Source: Panicum virgatum
Lineage: Eukaryota; Streptophyta; Magnoliopsida; Poales; Poaceae
Direction: 5' to 3'
Assembly (NCBI RefSeq): GCF_016808335.1
Contig: NC_053149.1
Span: 19,502,733 to 19,566,732, forward strand
DNA length: 64,000 bases
This document shows, one piece after another, positions 44,041 through 54,162 of the stretch. Position numbers and translations under genes: made by a program. The notes under the pieces were generated by a model. The model was not told the DNA's origin. It made no database searches and saw only the letters and a list, made by a program, of their open reading frames with translations. How positions within the stretch are numbered: position 1 is the stretch's first letter; every line of letters starts with the position of its first letter.

Positions 44041-47000
44041 ATGGGGGAAGCCGGCGGGGTTGTAACAATAACCAACAACAAGCCCTGCCGCAGGCCGCTT
44101 CTCCTTGTCGTCGCTGTCCTCGTCGTCGTCCTCGTGGTGGGAAGCTGCTGCGCCGAGGCCGCCGCGGATGAGACGAAGACGACCATGAGCAGCAGCAGCA
44201 AGGGCGACCGCGGCGGCGGCAGGAGGAGGCGGAGGCGCGCCGAGGCGGCGGCGCCGCTGATGGTGCCCATCACCGTCCTCAAGTCCGCCGCCGACGCCGG
44301 AGCCGGTACGCACGCGTGCATGCTCTTCGATCCATCTCCTTCTTCCTCCGATCGATCCTCGTCGCACCAGCTAGCCATCATGCATCCATGATCACCAGTT
44401 GCACGCGCATGCGAATTCATATCCGTCAGAGAAACATCTCCTTTAATTTTTGCTCGAGCCCGATCATCCATGATAGAATTCTCGAGGGTGTGGTACATAC
44501 CACCACTATGCATGCACGGCGAGATCGATAGAGCTAGCAGTAAGTCGCCTTTGCTTGCTTGTTTTCACGTCACTGTCCAAACAACCCATCCGTCCATCTA
44601 TCCGATCGATTCGGATCAGTAGGCGCGGCGGTGTGTCGGCTTGCGCGCACGGGGCACCACCGCACGGCCCCTGCAGCCCCCCGCCATTCCGGTAAGCTAG
44701 TGCGGTCGGCGCGTAGTGGGCGACGATGTTCCAAAAGCCGCTGCGTTGCGCCCGTGAGTGACCCGTCAGCCGCCACGCGATGTGGTTCCTTTCACCTACG
44801 CTTCTTTCCGTTGCTTTGGAATATATGGCTCATGGTTCCATTCAAACCCTTGACGAGAGGCAATTCTGGAAGCTAAACAATATTCTGAATGTTTTCTTTA
44901 ATTTCTCTCTCCATTTCTGGAAAATGGAATATCCTCGTGGGTTGCAATTTTTTTTATGGTTATGACGAAAACGATAGGGAAACCACGCACGACGATTTGA
45001 TGGGGGGAGCTCAGTGCGTTATGTGCCTTTTGACAGACAGTCTAAACAAAAATGGATGAAATTTCCTTGCAAGGGGCTTTAGATAATAACAGGACTAGCA
45101 TCCTAAAGTTCGTTCCAGGTCAAAGCAAAAAACCAGGATGCATGTTAAGAGGCACGGATGACGGGTGTATTTGTACGGTTCGTTACTCCAACCGACACGG
45201 ATACTTAACAAACGGCACCTGTGTCTGTGCAGTGTGCATGGATGGAACGCCGCCTGCTTACCACTTGGATCCTGGCTCCGGGGCGGGGAACAACAGCTGG
45301 ATTGTCAACCTTGAGGTCAGGTCGTAGGCGCATGCCATTATTCACTCTCGAGTGTGCACAGTAGATGCTAGATTGCGCTGAACAAGTGATTTAGAACGCG
45401 TGCAGGGAGGCGGCTGGTGCAACAACGCGAGGGCCTGCCAGTTCCGCAAGACGAGCCGCCGCGGCTCGTCGGACCTCATGGAGAAGGAGATCCCCTTCGG
45501 CGGCATCATGAGCAGCAGCCCCGCCGACAATCCTGGTCCGTCTGACTGTGATGATGACCTTACAAGCTCTTGCATTGCATCGCGCAGTGTCTGCAGGGCC
45601 TTACTGATCGATCAAGTGCGCGCCACAGATTTCTACAACTGGAACCGGGTGAAGATCCGCTACTGCGACGGCGCTTCCTTCGCCGGCGAAGGCTTCGACA
45701 AGGCACAACAAACAGATCATCTTCCTATCTGTTCTTCTTTTAGTAGATTTCTCTGCTGCGAAATTTTTTGTTTATCACGTAGTAGTATTTTTGATTTGGT
45801 GGAGCTGAGGTTCAATTTGCAGGAGAATGGGTTTTACTTCCGTGGCCAGCGCATCTGGGACGCCGTCATCCGGCACCTCCTCTCCGTCGGGATGGCCTCG
45901 GCAGACCAGGTGCTGCTCACCGGCTGCTCTGCCGGAGGCCTGGCGGTGGTACTCCACTGCGACGAGTTCCAGGCCTTCTTCCCGCACACCGACGCCGGCG
46001 GCCGGGGCACCACCGTCAAGTGCCTCGCCGACGCCGGTCTCTTCCTCGACGCGTACGTCTCGTTCGGCACCACCACTTTCCTTTTCCTCCGATCCGGTGC
46101 TTGGATCACGCATGCAGGGATCATACGGTGCCCTCCCCTGCATCATGCAGTGCTGATGTCTCCGGCGGCCGCAGCCTGAGATCCTACTACTCGGACATCG
46201 TGGCCATGCAGGGCGTGGTTCCCAACCTGCCGCCGGCCTGCACCGCCCGGCTCGACGCCACCTCGGTGACCTGCTAATCCCTCCTAATCTTTTTTAAACC
46301 AAGTCGTCGTTGCTCTTCTTCTCCTGCTACAAATCCTCGGAATTGTATACATTGTCTGAACTCTGAACTGAACAGAACAGAACTGAACCTCCTCCTTGTG
46401 CATGCCAATGCAGTGCTTCTTCCCTCAGAATGTCATCGACGGCATAAAGACCCCAATCTTCCTGCTAAACGCAGCGTACGACGTCTGGCAGGTGATTAAG
46501 TATACATCACTATCCTTTTTGACAACATTGATGTATCATCCTCCTGATGATCAACGCAGCGGTTGTACTTGATCGATCAGATACAGGAGAGCCTGGCGCC
46601 CAACGGAGCTGACCCTGGCGGCGCCTGGCGAGCCTGCAAGTCCAACCGCTCCGCTTGCGACGCGTCCCAGATGAAGTTACTGCAAGGTCGTTAACCAAAT
46701 GAATGGACCCGTATACTATATTCTCTCCGTTTCAAATTATAAGTGATTCCAAGAATTTTGGAGAGTCAATTTTTTTTCAAATTTGACCAAATTTATATAA
46801 TAAGATAATAATATTTATGATACCAATTAAGTATTATTAGATTCTTTGTTAGCTATATTTTTATAGTATATCCATTTGATGTCATAAATTTTTATGTTTC
46901 TCTCTATAATTTTGGTTAAACTTTGAAATAATTTGACTCTCCAAGATTCTTAGAATGACTTATAATTTAGAACGGAGGGATTACGTTCCTTCTGAAGATG

Positions 47001-47382
47001 GAACGGTTTTCTGAAGTTCCCAGCTTAAAATTCAGATTTCAGGGACCAGATGGTCGCATCCGTGAGAGGCTTCTCCGGTTCCGGAAGCAACGGCCTGTTC
47101 ATCAACTCCTGCTTCGCGCACTGCCAGTCCGAGCTGCCGGCCACCTGGAGCAACGCAGCAGCCGGCTCCCCCGCCATTCAGAACAAGGTAGCAATGCAGT
47201 GATAGCATCTTCAGTCGTTAAATATTTGTACACGTGATTTGAGAATGTTTATTAAGTATGCTGCGTTGTCGCGCATGCAGGGGATCGCGAGGTCAGTTGG
47301 AGATTGGTACTTCGGGCGAGCTCAAGTGAAGGCGATCGACTGCCCCTACCCCTGTGATGGAACATGCCGCCACATCATATGA
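44041..47382 (+). CDS. Pectin acetylesterase, CE13 family (copy 1)
   Basis: Ten exons (44041-44305, 45233-45315, 45406-45535, 45629-45702, 45823-46052, 46151-46265, 46414-46491, 46581-46686, 47036-47187, 47281-47382) join to 444 residues. The enzyme removes acetyl groups from pectin in the cell wall. A hydrophobic stretch ([16 protein letters not shown], about residues 20-35) is a signal peptide or anchor. The Ser-Asp-His triad of the family is visible: Ser 220 in GCSAGG, Asp 322 in NAAYD and His 389 in SCFAHCQ. Many Cys pairs are conserved. ATG 44041 is the first in frame. Intron 4 begins with GC (GACAAG|GCACAA) where copy 2 has GT, and the intron present in copy 2 between DQ and VLLTGCS is absent here. 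Copy 2 lies about 6.8 kb downstream in the same direction. Confidence 0.9.
46721..46981. mobile_element. Stowaway-like MITE in intron 8 of pectin acetylesterase copy 1
   Basis: Imperfect ends TTCTCTCCGTTTCAAATTAT and ATTTAGAACGGAGGGA face each other, with further inverted matches (GGAGAGTCAA / TTGACTCTCC) inside. It follows TA at 46719-46720. Confidence 0.7.
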
Positions 47383-47829
47383 CAAGATCCGATCCTGTGT
47401 GGATTTGTGGTTGTACGCCTCGTATATTCGTATGCGTTCAACGGAGTGCGCATCACGTTGATTTGTGAGACACATAAGAAAGCATGCAAAAGGGTGGAGA
47501 GCCGGACATGTACGACAGTTAGACAGCAGCTACCTATATAAATTCACGTAAGAAAAATGAGCTGATGTGACTATCATTAAACGAGGAGAGAGTGTGTTGT
47601 TGTCTACTATCTCGTCTACTGTTTTGGCTCGTGCTCCTATGCAAAACAATATCAACTAGAGTACGTATTAAATATTACATAAACAGCTAAACAAACAACA
47701 ACTATCTAAATTGCTGTAAAACTATCTATTTAGCTATCTGTGTATGTCAAATAAACATCAGTTGTCTAAACTGTTATACGTGTCATTAACGAAATAGCCG
47801 TCAAAATGAGCTGGAAGGCCCTCAAATTT
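47383..47829. other. 3' flank of pectin acetylesterase copy 1
   Basis: No gene was recognised in this stretch. Confidence 0.4.
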
Positions 47830-48106
47830 GTCTCAAGTGCCTGTTCACACCAGCAATCGACGATGGAAAAGGCGGGTGAACGCACGCACATTCACCCCCT
47901 ATAAACGCACAAACGCAAACCCTTCTCCCATAAACATCTTCAAAGACTGGGCTGACAAATCCTCAAGATTGATAAAGTCACCATAGGCGTCTCACTGTCT
48001 ACGGGAACTGACCTGCCAATAAAAGTACAACGCCATTAAATTCTAGAATATTCGCTTCTGCGAAAAGTCGAACCCAAGACCTTAACCACTCGGCTAGAGA
48101 CCCGTT
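47830..48106 (-). mobile_element. tRNA-derived SINE (Au-like)
   Basis: Read on the minus strand, the 5' end near 48104 has an A-box-like TAGCCGAGTGG (48086-48096) and a B box GGTTCGACT (48066-48074), the internal polymerase III promoter elements. A GTGCG-rich body (GGGGGTGAATGTGCGTGCG) follows, as in the grass Au SINE family. No intact tRNA cloverleaf follows, so it is not a tRNA gene. The 3' limit is approximate. Confidence 0.6.
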
Positions 48107-48248
48107 TTGCATTTGACAAATTTATTTATAAAACAATCCCCAGAAGTTTATAGGCCGAGGACTAGGGTTACTTTCCCTAAACATCGGCTCACCATGGCCT
48201 ACGTGAACTTGAAGCACAGGAAGACCAATCACATTGCTACACGATAGT

Positions 48249-48891
48249 GTTGGGATAACCACGCTAACACAGAAATTAGTTGAGGATGTTAAGCTTATTC
48301 ACACATAGCAGTATATGCATCACAAGGATTATAGAGGAAATCACAGCAACATCACATCAATCAAGAGATACCAAATTGAACGTGGGAAACTCGGAATTAA
48401 GGGAAAGACCACAAGACCAAGGCAGCCAAATCATCTTCCACTATATGTTTGTGGGATTACAAAAGTTTATTACCAGATGGCATATAGGCCCACATACATC
48501 AATACTTATCTTGGACAGCAACTATAAATTTGGGGCTGCAAGCTCGAGTATAGAAAGATCTCACCGAAGAATGGTGGAACAACAGATTGAAGGTATCAAG
48601 AATGTTGATCTGAACCTTCACAACCTTGAGGACGAATTTCTATTACTCAATTGCAAGATCTCTTCTCCAATCACTTTCTTCTTTTCTCTTCTTCTCCTTT
48701 GGAGGCTCTATTTTGAAATCTCGTAGCTCCCTCTCTCTCTGTTTTCATAGGTTTCTTCCTCCTATGGTAAGGCAGCACACTAGATACTAAATGCATCTAA
48801 GGTTGGTACACTTCATTTATATATGAGATTGCTCACAATGAGCATTTTTTTTCTCATCCTTTGCCCACATCATGAGGAGAATTTTCCAACA
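48249..48891 (-). repeat. LTR of a truncated Copia element
   Basis: On the minus strand the LTR runs from TGTTGGAAAATTC (48891) to GGTTATCCCAACA (48249), about 643 bp with TGTTGG/CCAACA ends. Only one LTR is present. Internal sequence follows on the 48892-49200 side, so this is the 3' LTR. Confidence 0.65.
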
Positions 48892-49200
48892 TATCACCCT
48901 CTCCAATTTATGAGGGTGTGGTACCATCATGCCCGCTACCTCGATGGACACTTGTAACTTCTTCTTAAGAAGAACTTTAGTCATCATATCCACATCATCA
49001 GATCGGTTATGGATCTTCTCAACACTTGTAACTTCTTTTTAGGAAGAACTTTGGTCATTATATCCACACCATCAGATCGGTTATGGATCATCTCAAGTTG
49101 TAGCAACTTGAAACTCATCACTTTTCTCGAATCCAATGGGTGGAGGCAACGTTGACCGGTGCAACAACGCGCAGAGCTGAGCAAATGCGGCGTTAGTATT
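48892..49200 (-). pseudogene. Copia RNase H end, fragment with internal duplication
   Basis: The minus strand encodes the C-terminal end of a Copia polyprotein (IHNRSDGVDIMTKVLPKKKL). A segment of about 73 bp holding this motif is present twice in tandem (48949-49021 and 49022-49094). Nothing upstream of RNase H remains. Confidence 0.65.
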
Positions 49201-49847
49201 TATTCTTTTGCTTTGTGAGTTTAACACCGCCTGGTGATGAATCGGTGGTGGTGGTCACCATTCCAATCATTACTGCCAACTCAAATCCAACAGTTCTCAA
49301 AACCGGTGGTGATTTTTGTTAACCGGCGGTGATAGGGATGGAATAGCTGTGTGATAAATAATAACAACTTACCATTTGAACCAAGCAGATTCCTCAACGA
49401 AACCTCATTTGTGTTGGCACGTGTGCCATGCGGCCCCAGCCGTCAGGTATAGTGGCTAAGGAACCTGACATGATGAGCCCACATGTGGGCCGGATGAGGG
49501 GCAACCATATTATTTATTTTTCTCTAACCAAGTGGCATGTAGGTCCGGTGCCACACTCTAGCCCATACGTTGTTTGCTTGCACTTTGTCCTCCTCCTATA
49601 TCAATATATTGAACAAGAAAACTCTAGAAAGTTCTCCTTACACTGATGAAAAAGGTCATAAACTCATAATCTATTCTCGATGTAGCTCCATAGCTCCAAG
49701 GTTTTCTTGAATTAGTAGGTTCTTGAATCAGTAGGTTTTCATCTATTCACGCACTGAGTACATAAAATTTTGAGAGGTCTATTTTAGTAGGAGCTCATAT
49801 CTATATATTGGAAGATGGATAATAGCTATATTTTTCGAACTATCATG
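49201..49847. other. Intergenic, no recognised gene
   Basis: Nothing recognisable was found. Confidence 0.4.
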
Positions 49848-49859
49848 TCCATTACATCA

Positions 49860-51297
49860 TTTTTTTTATGAGAACTACGGTAGGCAAGATGCCAGCCTGA
49901 ACTTTCATTAAAAGGTGTGACAAACCACATATTACATAGCAAAGAGACACAAGATAAGATGGACCACACAACTTGTACAATTTAAGGATAATACATGATA
50001 TGGGTCAAGGGACGACCACCAATGATCCCCGAAAAGAGTCGCCACTAAACAACATGCTCACCGGACACCCCCACCACCCCTTGTAGCTACGCCACTCCAA
50101 TATTGCGCTCAGATGGAGGGACCACTCAATGAAGTGGGGATTAAGGGCAATGGAAGGCACGCCAGCCGCTGTTCACCGATCGACCATCTCCTTTGAAGTT
50201 GGGACATCACCATTTGAAGAACATTTGGGCTCCATGTACTATTATCCAATAGAAGAGGTGGATAGAAGCAACACTAGGCATATGATTCAATAATCCACCA
50301 ACAAGGACAAAGCCGACGGAATAGAGGCGTCGGAGAAGAGCGCTTGCCGAACCATGGCAAATAGCCACTAATCCACATCCCGGGCTGACGATGGGTTACT
50401 CACCCCGAGGATTGCCACCAACCGACGCAGAGGAGAAATAGGGTCTCATCTACGAAGTGGAGGAAAATCCGGCGAGCCAACAACGAACAAGCAGATCACA
50501 TCAAGAAGGAGTCGCCGGCAAAATAGCATCTACGACACTAGATTTGTGCCTCCTTTCACCGAGAGCAACAGTTGGCCCCCAGCACGGGAAGGTGCCCAGA
50601 TGCCATCCTCGCAAGTGGCAGATTAGGGTCCTGGGAGGCTAGAAGCGACCAAAGGACAAGACGGAAAGGAGGGCCGCCATACATTGGTGGGTGATCGGTG
50701 GCGGCAACGATGCAAGCTGCATGCCAATGTGGCTGCCGACCCCCGCCGCCCGCGCAATCTCTACAATGGGGGTGTCACACGCAACTAGAAAAGCCACAGC
50801 AAGCCGTGATGAAGGGTAGCAAATGGCCAATGGCATGCCGCCAGGAATGACGCAGGACCACGGTCGCGCTTCGAGAGCTGGCAGTGGCACAGGCACCCGA
50901 GCATCCCCCTAACAGGCTGACGACGGAGATCGAGCAGCTTCGATCGGCAAGCCCCAAGCGGAATTGCAAGGGGAGGGCCCCCACGGGCTAGACGGCATCG
51001 GATCTGCACCCACCGGTACCGGATCTATGGATAGGCTGCGGTCAGCGACCAGAGCAGGAACTGCGGTGTGAAAAATAGGAGAGAGAGAGAGGGGGGGGGG
51101 AAAGGGAGATCCTCAAAGGGAGGGACGGGCTGCGCTCACCGCCACCCTCATCGTGGCCGAGAGGACTTCCTCCATCGAGCTCCGGCGGCAGTGAAACAGA
51201 GGGGAAAGGTGAGGGAGCGCTGGGGAGTGGGAGGCGCCGCCGCCCGAGTCGCCCCAAGGACGACACGGGGCTAAGTTTTGCCGACGGATCTGAATTT
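49860..51297 (-). mobile_element. LINE-like (TPRT) insertion, non-autonomous
   Basis: A 1.44 kb sequence is flanked by a perfect 12-bp duplication CCATTACATCAT (49848-49859 and about 51299-51310). On the minus strand it ends in a short poly(A) (the T-run at 49860). Its 3' end, TTTAATGAAAGTTCAGGC then a GCATCTTGCC phrase, has the style of plant L1 3' ends, and it begins with GC-rich leader-like sequence. No endonuclease or RT frame is present. It is therefore a deletion derivative or a retroposed transcript copied by LINE machinery. Confidence 0.65.
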
Positions 51298-51310
51298 GCC
51301 CATTACATCA

Positions 51311-51906
51311 TCTCCATAGTCCATCTTTGCTAATCATGGCCAGAGGACCTCCACTGATACCCCACACACCTGACCATCATGTTGTCTACCATTGCAGCCG
51401 CATGCGTTTCTCTAGCTGCCCCCTCTGCACCCCTCCTTTCCCATTCCTCAACTTGCACCCAGCAGCTCTCGTTGCCTTCTCACGTCATCCAACTCTGGAG
51501 CGCCTTTGCTCGTTGGGGTCGTTGGACCTTGATGAAATTGCAATTCCTATATATAGCACTGTTCATATCAGTTTTGGATCCTGCTCTCTCAATGGAACCA
51601 ACCCCAGGGGGCAAGCTTAGATAGCTTCACCATACCCCTGCTTATGGCAAACCCCGTCATCCATTTACTGATGCCTCCCACCACCAATGTTGGGCAAACC
51701 GGCCACCCCGAGCTTCTCTCTAAGCTGATGGGCACCGGAGAAGCACAATCTTAATTCCTAGGCTTGTTGTTGGCACCAGGACAGAAGCGGTGCGCTAAAG
51801 CTAGCAACGCTAGGGTTAGGAGAGAGCGGGGGAGAGGAAGCCGATCCAAGGGCTGATATGGAGTGCATGCATCTCAAACATAAAAAAATCATATAAGAAC
51901 AACATT
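51311..51906. other. Intergenic, no recognised gene
   Basis: Moderately GC-rich sequence. Two overlapping plus-strand frames (51327-51624) show no domain. Confidence 0.4.
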
Positions 51907-53612
51907 CACTGCTACAAAAATGCTCATTTGTCCCGATTTCTAACCGCCTTTAGTCCCGGTGTGGAACTGGGACGCGAATTCAGAGTACTAAAGACGAGCA
52001 TGTGTGCAAGGCAAAAAAAAACTCACCACCCAAGATCTCATGCCTCGTGTGTAGAGCTTCCTTGACAGCCCACCGACACTACACATATGATTTTATTAAG
52101 GATGCTTTTCTTTTAAACTAACCCATGGATTATCCTTTACTTCCGGTTGATATGCTGATCCTTTAGTTTGGGTTGGTGTTGTCAACCGGGACTAACAGTC
52201 ACCCTTTAGTTTTGGTTGGTGTGTTACCAACCGTGACTACGATTTAGTTCGAGCTAGTGTTATCAATCGGGACTAACACTACTACAAAAAATATAAACCG
52301 TGACCATTAAAAATACCCTCGGAGGTGGGCACTATTTTGAACCACCTCGGTTAATGCCTACTATTAACCGAGGCGGTCATTTTTCATTAACCGATATGGT
52401 TATAAAAAACCGCCTCGCAAAATCGAATAACAGAGGCAGACGTCTTAAAATGCCGCCTCGGTTAATAGACATTAACCGAGGTGGTTGTTTTAACATAAAT
52501 GTCTCGAAAAATATATTAGCTGAGGCGAGCGTCCTAAATCAACCGTGTCGGTTAATTTGGCCCAACCTGCTAGCCCACACTACCCATTTACGTGTGCTGA
52601 CTGCCTGGGGCGAGCAGTCCGGCCTTAGGGGGTGAACTGTTTGCTAATTCAGACGTCTGAACTTTTTATGACTTCGGATGTCCGAACATTTTTTTGGACT
52701 TCGAACGTCCGAAATTTTAAAGACAGACGGTCTGCCCCAGGCTATGCGGACCGTCCGCCAGCTAACCCGTGCTCTTGGATCGAAGGGGCGGACAGTCCGG
52801 CCCTGTAGGACGGATGGTTTGCCATATATCTTTTGACCGAGGCCCTATAAATCTCTAGCGCTCCACGCATCCCTCCCTCTCTCTCTCTCTCCCCTCCTGC
52901 GCAGGGCCGGATCTGGCAGTGGACTGCAGTGCTGGCACGGCAGTGTGCGGACTGCGGCGTCCCCCAGGCCCTTTGGTTCACTGTTGTCGCCAACGTTGAC
53001 CTCAACGGCGGTGACATCGCGGGGGTACCTTCTCCAAGAGCTCAAACGACATCACGGGGTACCTCCTCGAGCATTCCTCCTCCACAACATTGCCAGGGTG
53101 GCACTGGCTCGGCGGCGCGGATCCGATGGCGGCGGACCTGGATCCGGCCTCCCCCAGCGGCGACGCGAGCGAGGCGCGGCGGCGGCGGCCTACCCGTGGA
53201 TGGGCAAGGCGAGGCACGGTGGCGGCTGTGGGACGATGGGCTCGGCAGGCCTGCGATCGGCTCAGCAGGCCTGCGATGGGCTCAGCGGGCTCCTCCTTTT
53301 TTTAACTTTTTTATTTAATCAACCGAGGTGGGCACCACAATCGCCTCGGAAAATAGATCATTACCGTGACCTTAGTTTCGAGGCGGTTGGGGTTGACCGT
53401 CTCGGTTAATAGTTTTTGACTGCCTTAGTTAAGGTTTATTGCAGTAGTGTAACAGTCATCCTTTAGTTCAGGTTGTTGTATTACCAACCAGGATTAAAGG
53501 GTGATTTTTAATCCTAGTTGATGACATCAACCGGGCCTAAATCTCTCCCGTCTTCTAGCCATTGGACCCAGCTAGATTAATCCTGAGTCCAAATGTGAAG
53601 TTGTGTAGTAGG
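51907..53612. mobile_element. Non-autonomous CACTA element (outer), interrupted
   Basis: It begins CACTGCTACAAAAATGCTC at 51907 and carries subterminal motifs TTAGTCCCGG and AACCGGGACTAA. It ends near 53612 in a degraded TTGTGTAGTAGG. The 3-bp target duplication is not evident at the degraded end. Another CACTA is inserted at 52277. Confidence 0.6.
52277..53449. mobile_element. Non-autonomous CACTA element (inner)
   Basis: Termini CACTACTACAAAAAATATAA (52277) and GGTTTATTGCAGTAGTG (to 53449) are flanked by TAA on both sides (52274-52276 and 53450-53452), the 3-bp duplication expected for CACTA. Subterminal repeats of CCTCGGTTAAT / ATTAACCGAGGCGG occur in both orientations near each end. The interior (52740-53300) is GC-rich without a transposase. 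Confidence 0.85.
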
Positions 53613-54162
53613 AGTTTTTGATTCCCGCTATCTAGGGTCGGAGGCGCCGAGGCACACAGTTTGCGCAAACGGTACACTGGTGTGTGTGCCAATGGTGGTT
53701 AGACCCAAAATCAGTAGAGATACAGATACCTCATCAGTATTTACGCTCCGCTAACCTTTCGCTCCGAGGCCGGCCCAGATATCAGTATTTTTTTATTTGA
53801 TTATCTTATTTTGGTTAGATCATGTTACTCTCTCTGGCCCTGCATTTATCTAGTCCCTGCTCTGACAAAGTGAGATGGCCTGCACGTTCATCTGCAGCGA
53901 CGCATCAGTATTTTTTTTCTTTCTTTGTCATCGGTGCAGCAGGGATCGAAGCCCTGTTGTTCAGTTGTTGATTACTTGATTTGTTATCTGATTCGCGGCC
54001 TAGTGCTCTGCGCACTCTACCTAAGCTAATAAATCCCCTTGCTTCGCGTGCGCCAATTAGCTCCTGAGCTAACAAGCTCCTGATGAGCCAGCAGCTGCCT
54101 GCTTCGCTGTCTCACGCTTGATCGCTTGCAGCTGCCCGGTGATCGACATCGATCGATCAAGG
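53613..54162 (+). promoter_or_regulatory. Upstream region of pectin acetylesterase copy 2
   Basis: No clear TATA box; a weak TAATAAAT lies near 54028. No other feature was seen. Confidence 0.35.

Noticed and set aside
45827..46277. Alternative open frames over pectin acetylesterase exon 5
   Set aside because: They are off-frame readings of the GC-rich exon. The in-frame reading carries the GCSAGG motif and joins neighbouring exons.
48060..48106. A tRNA gene
   Set aside because: A and B boxes are present, but no acceptor stem or full cloverleaf can be formed and the sequence continues as a SINE body.
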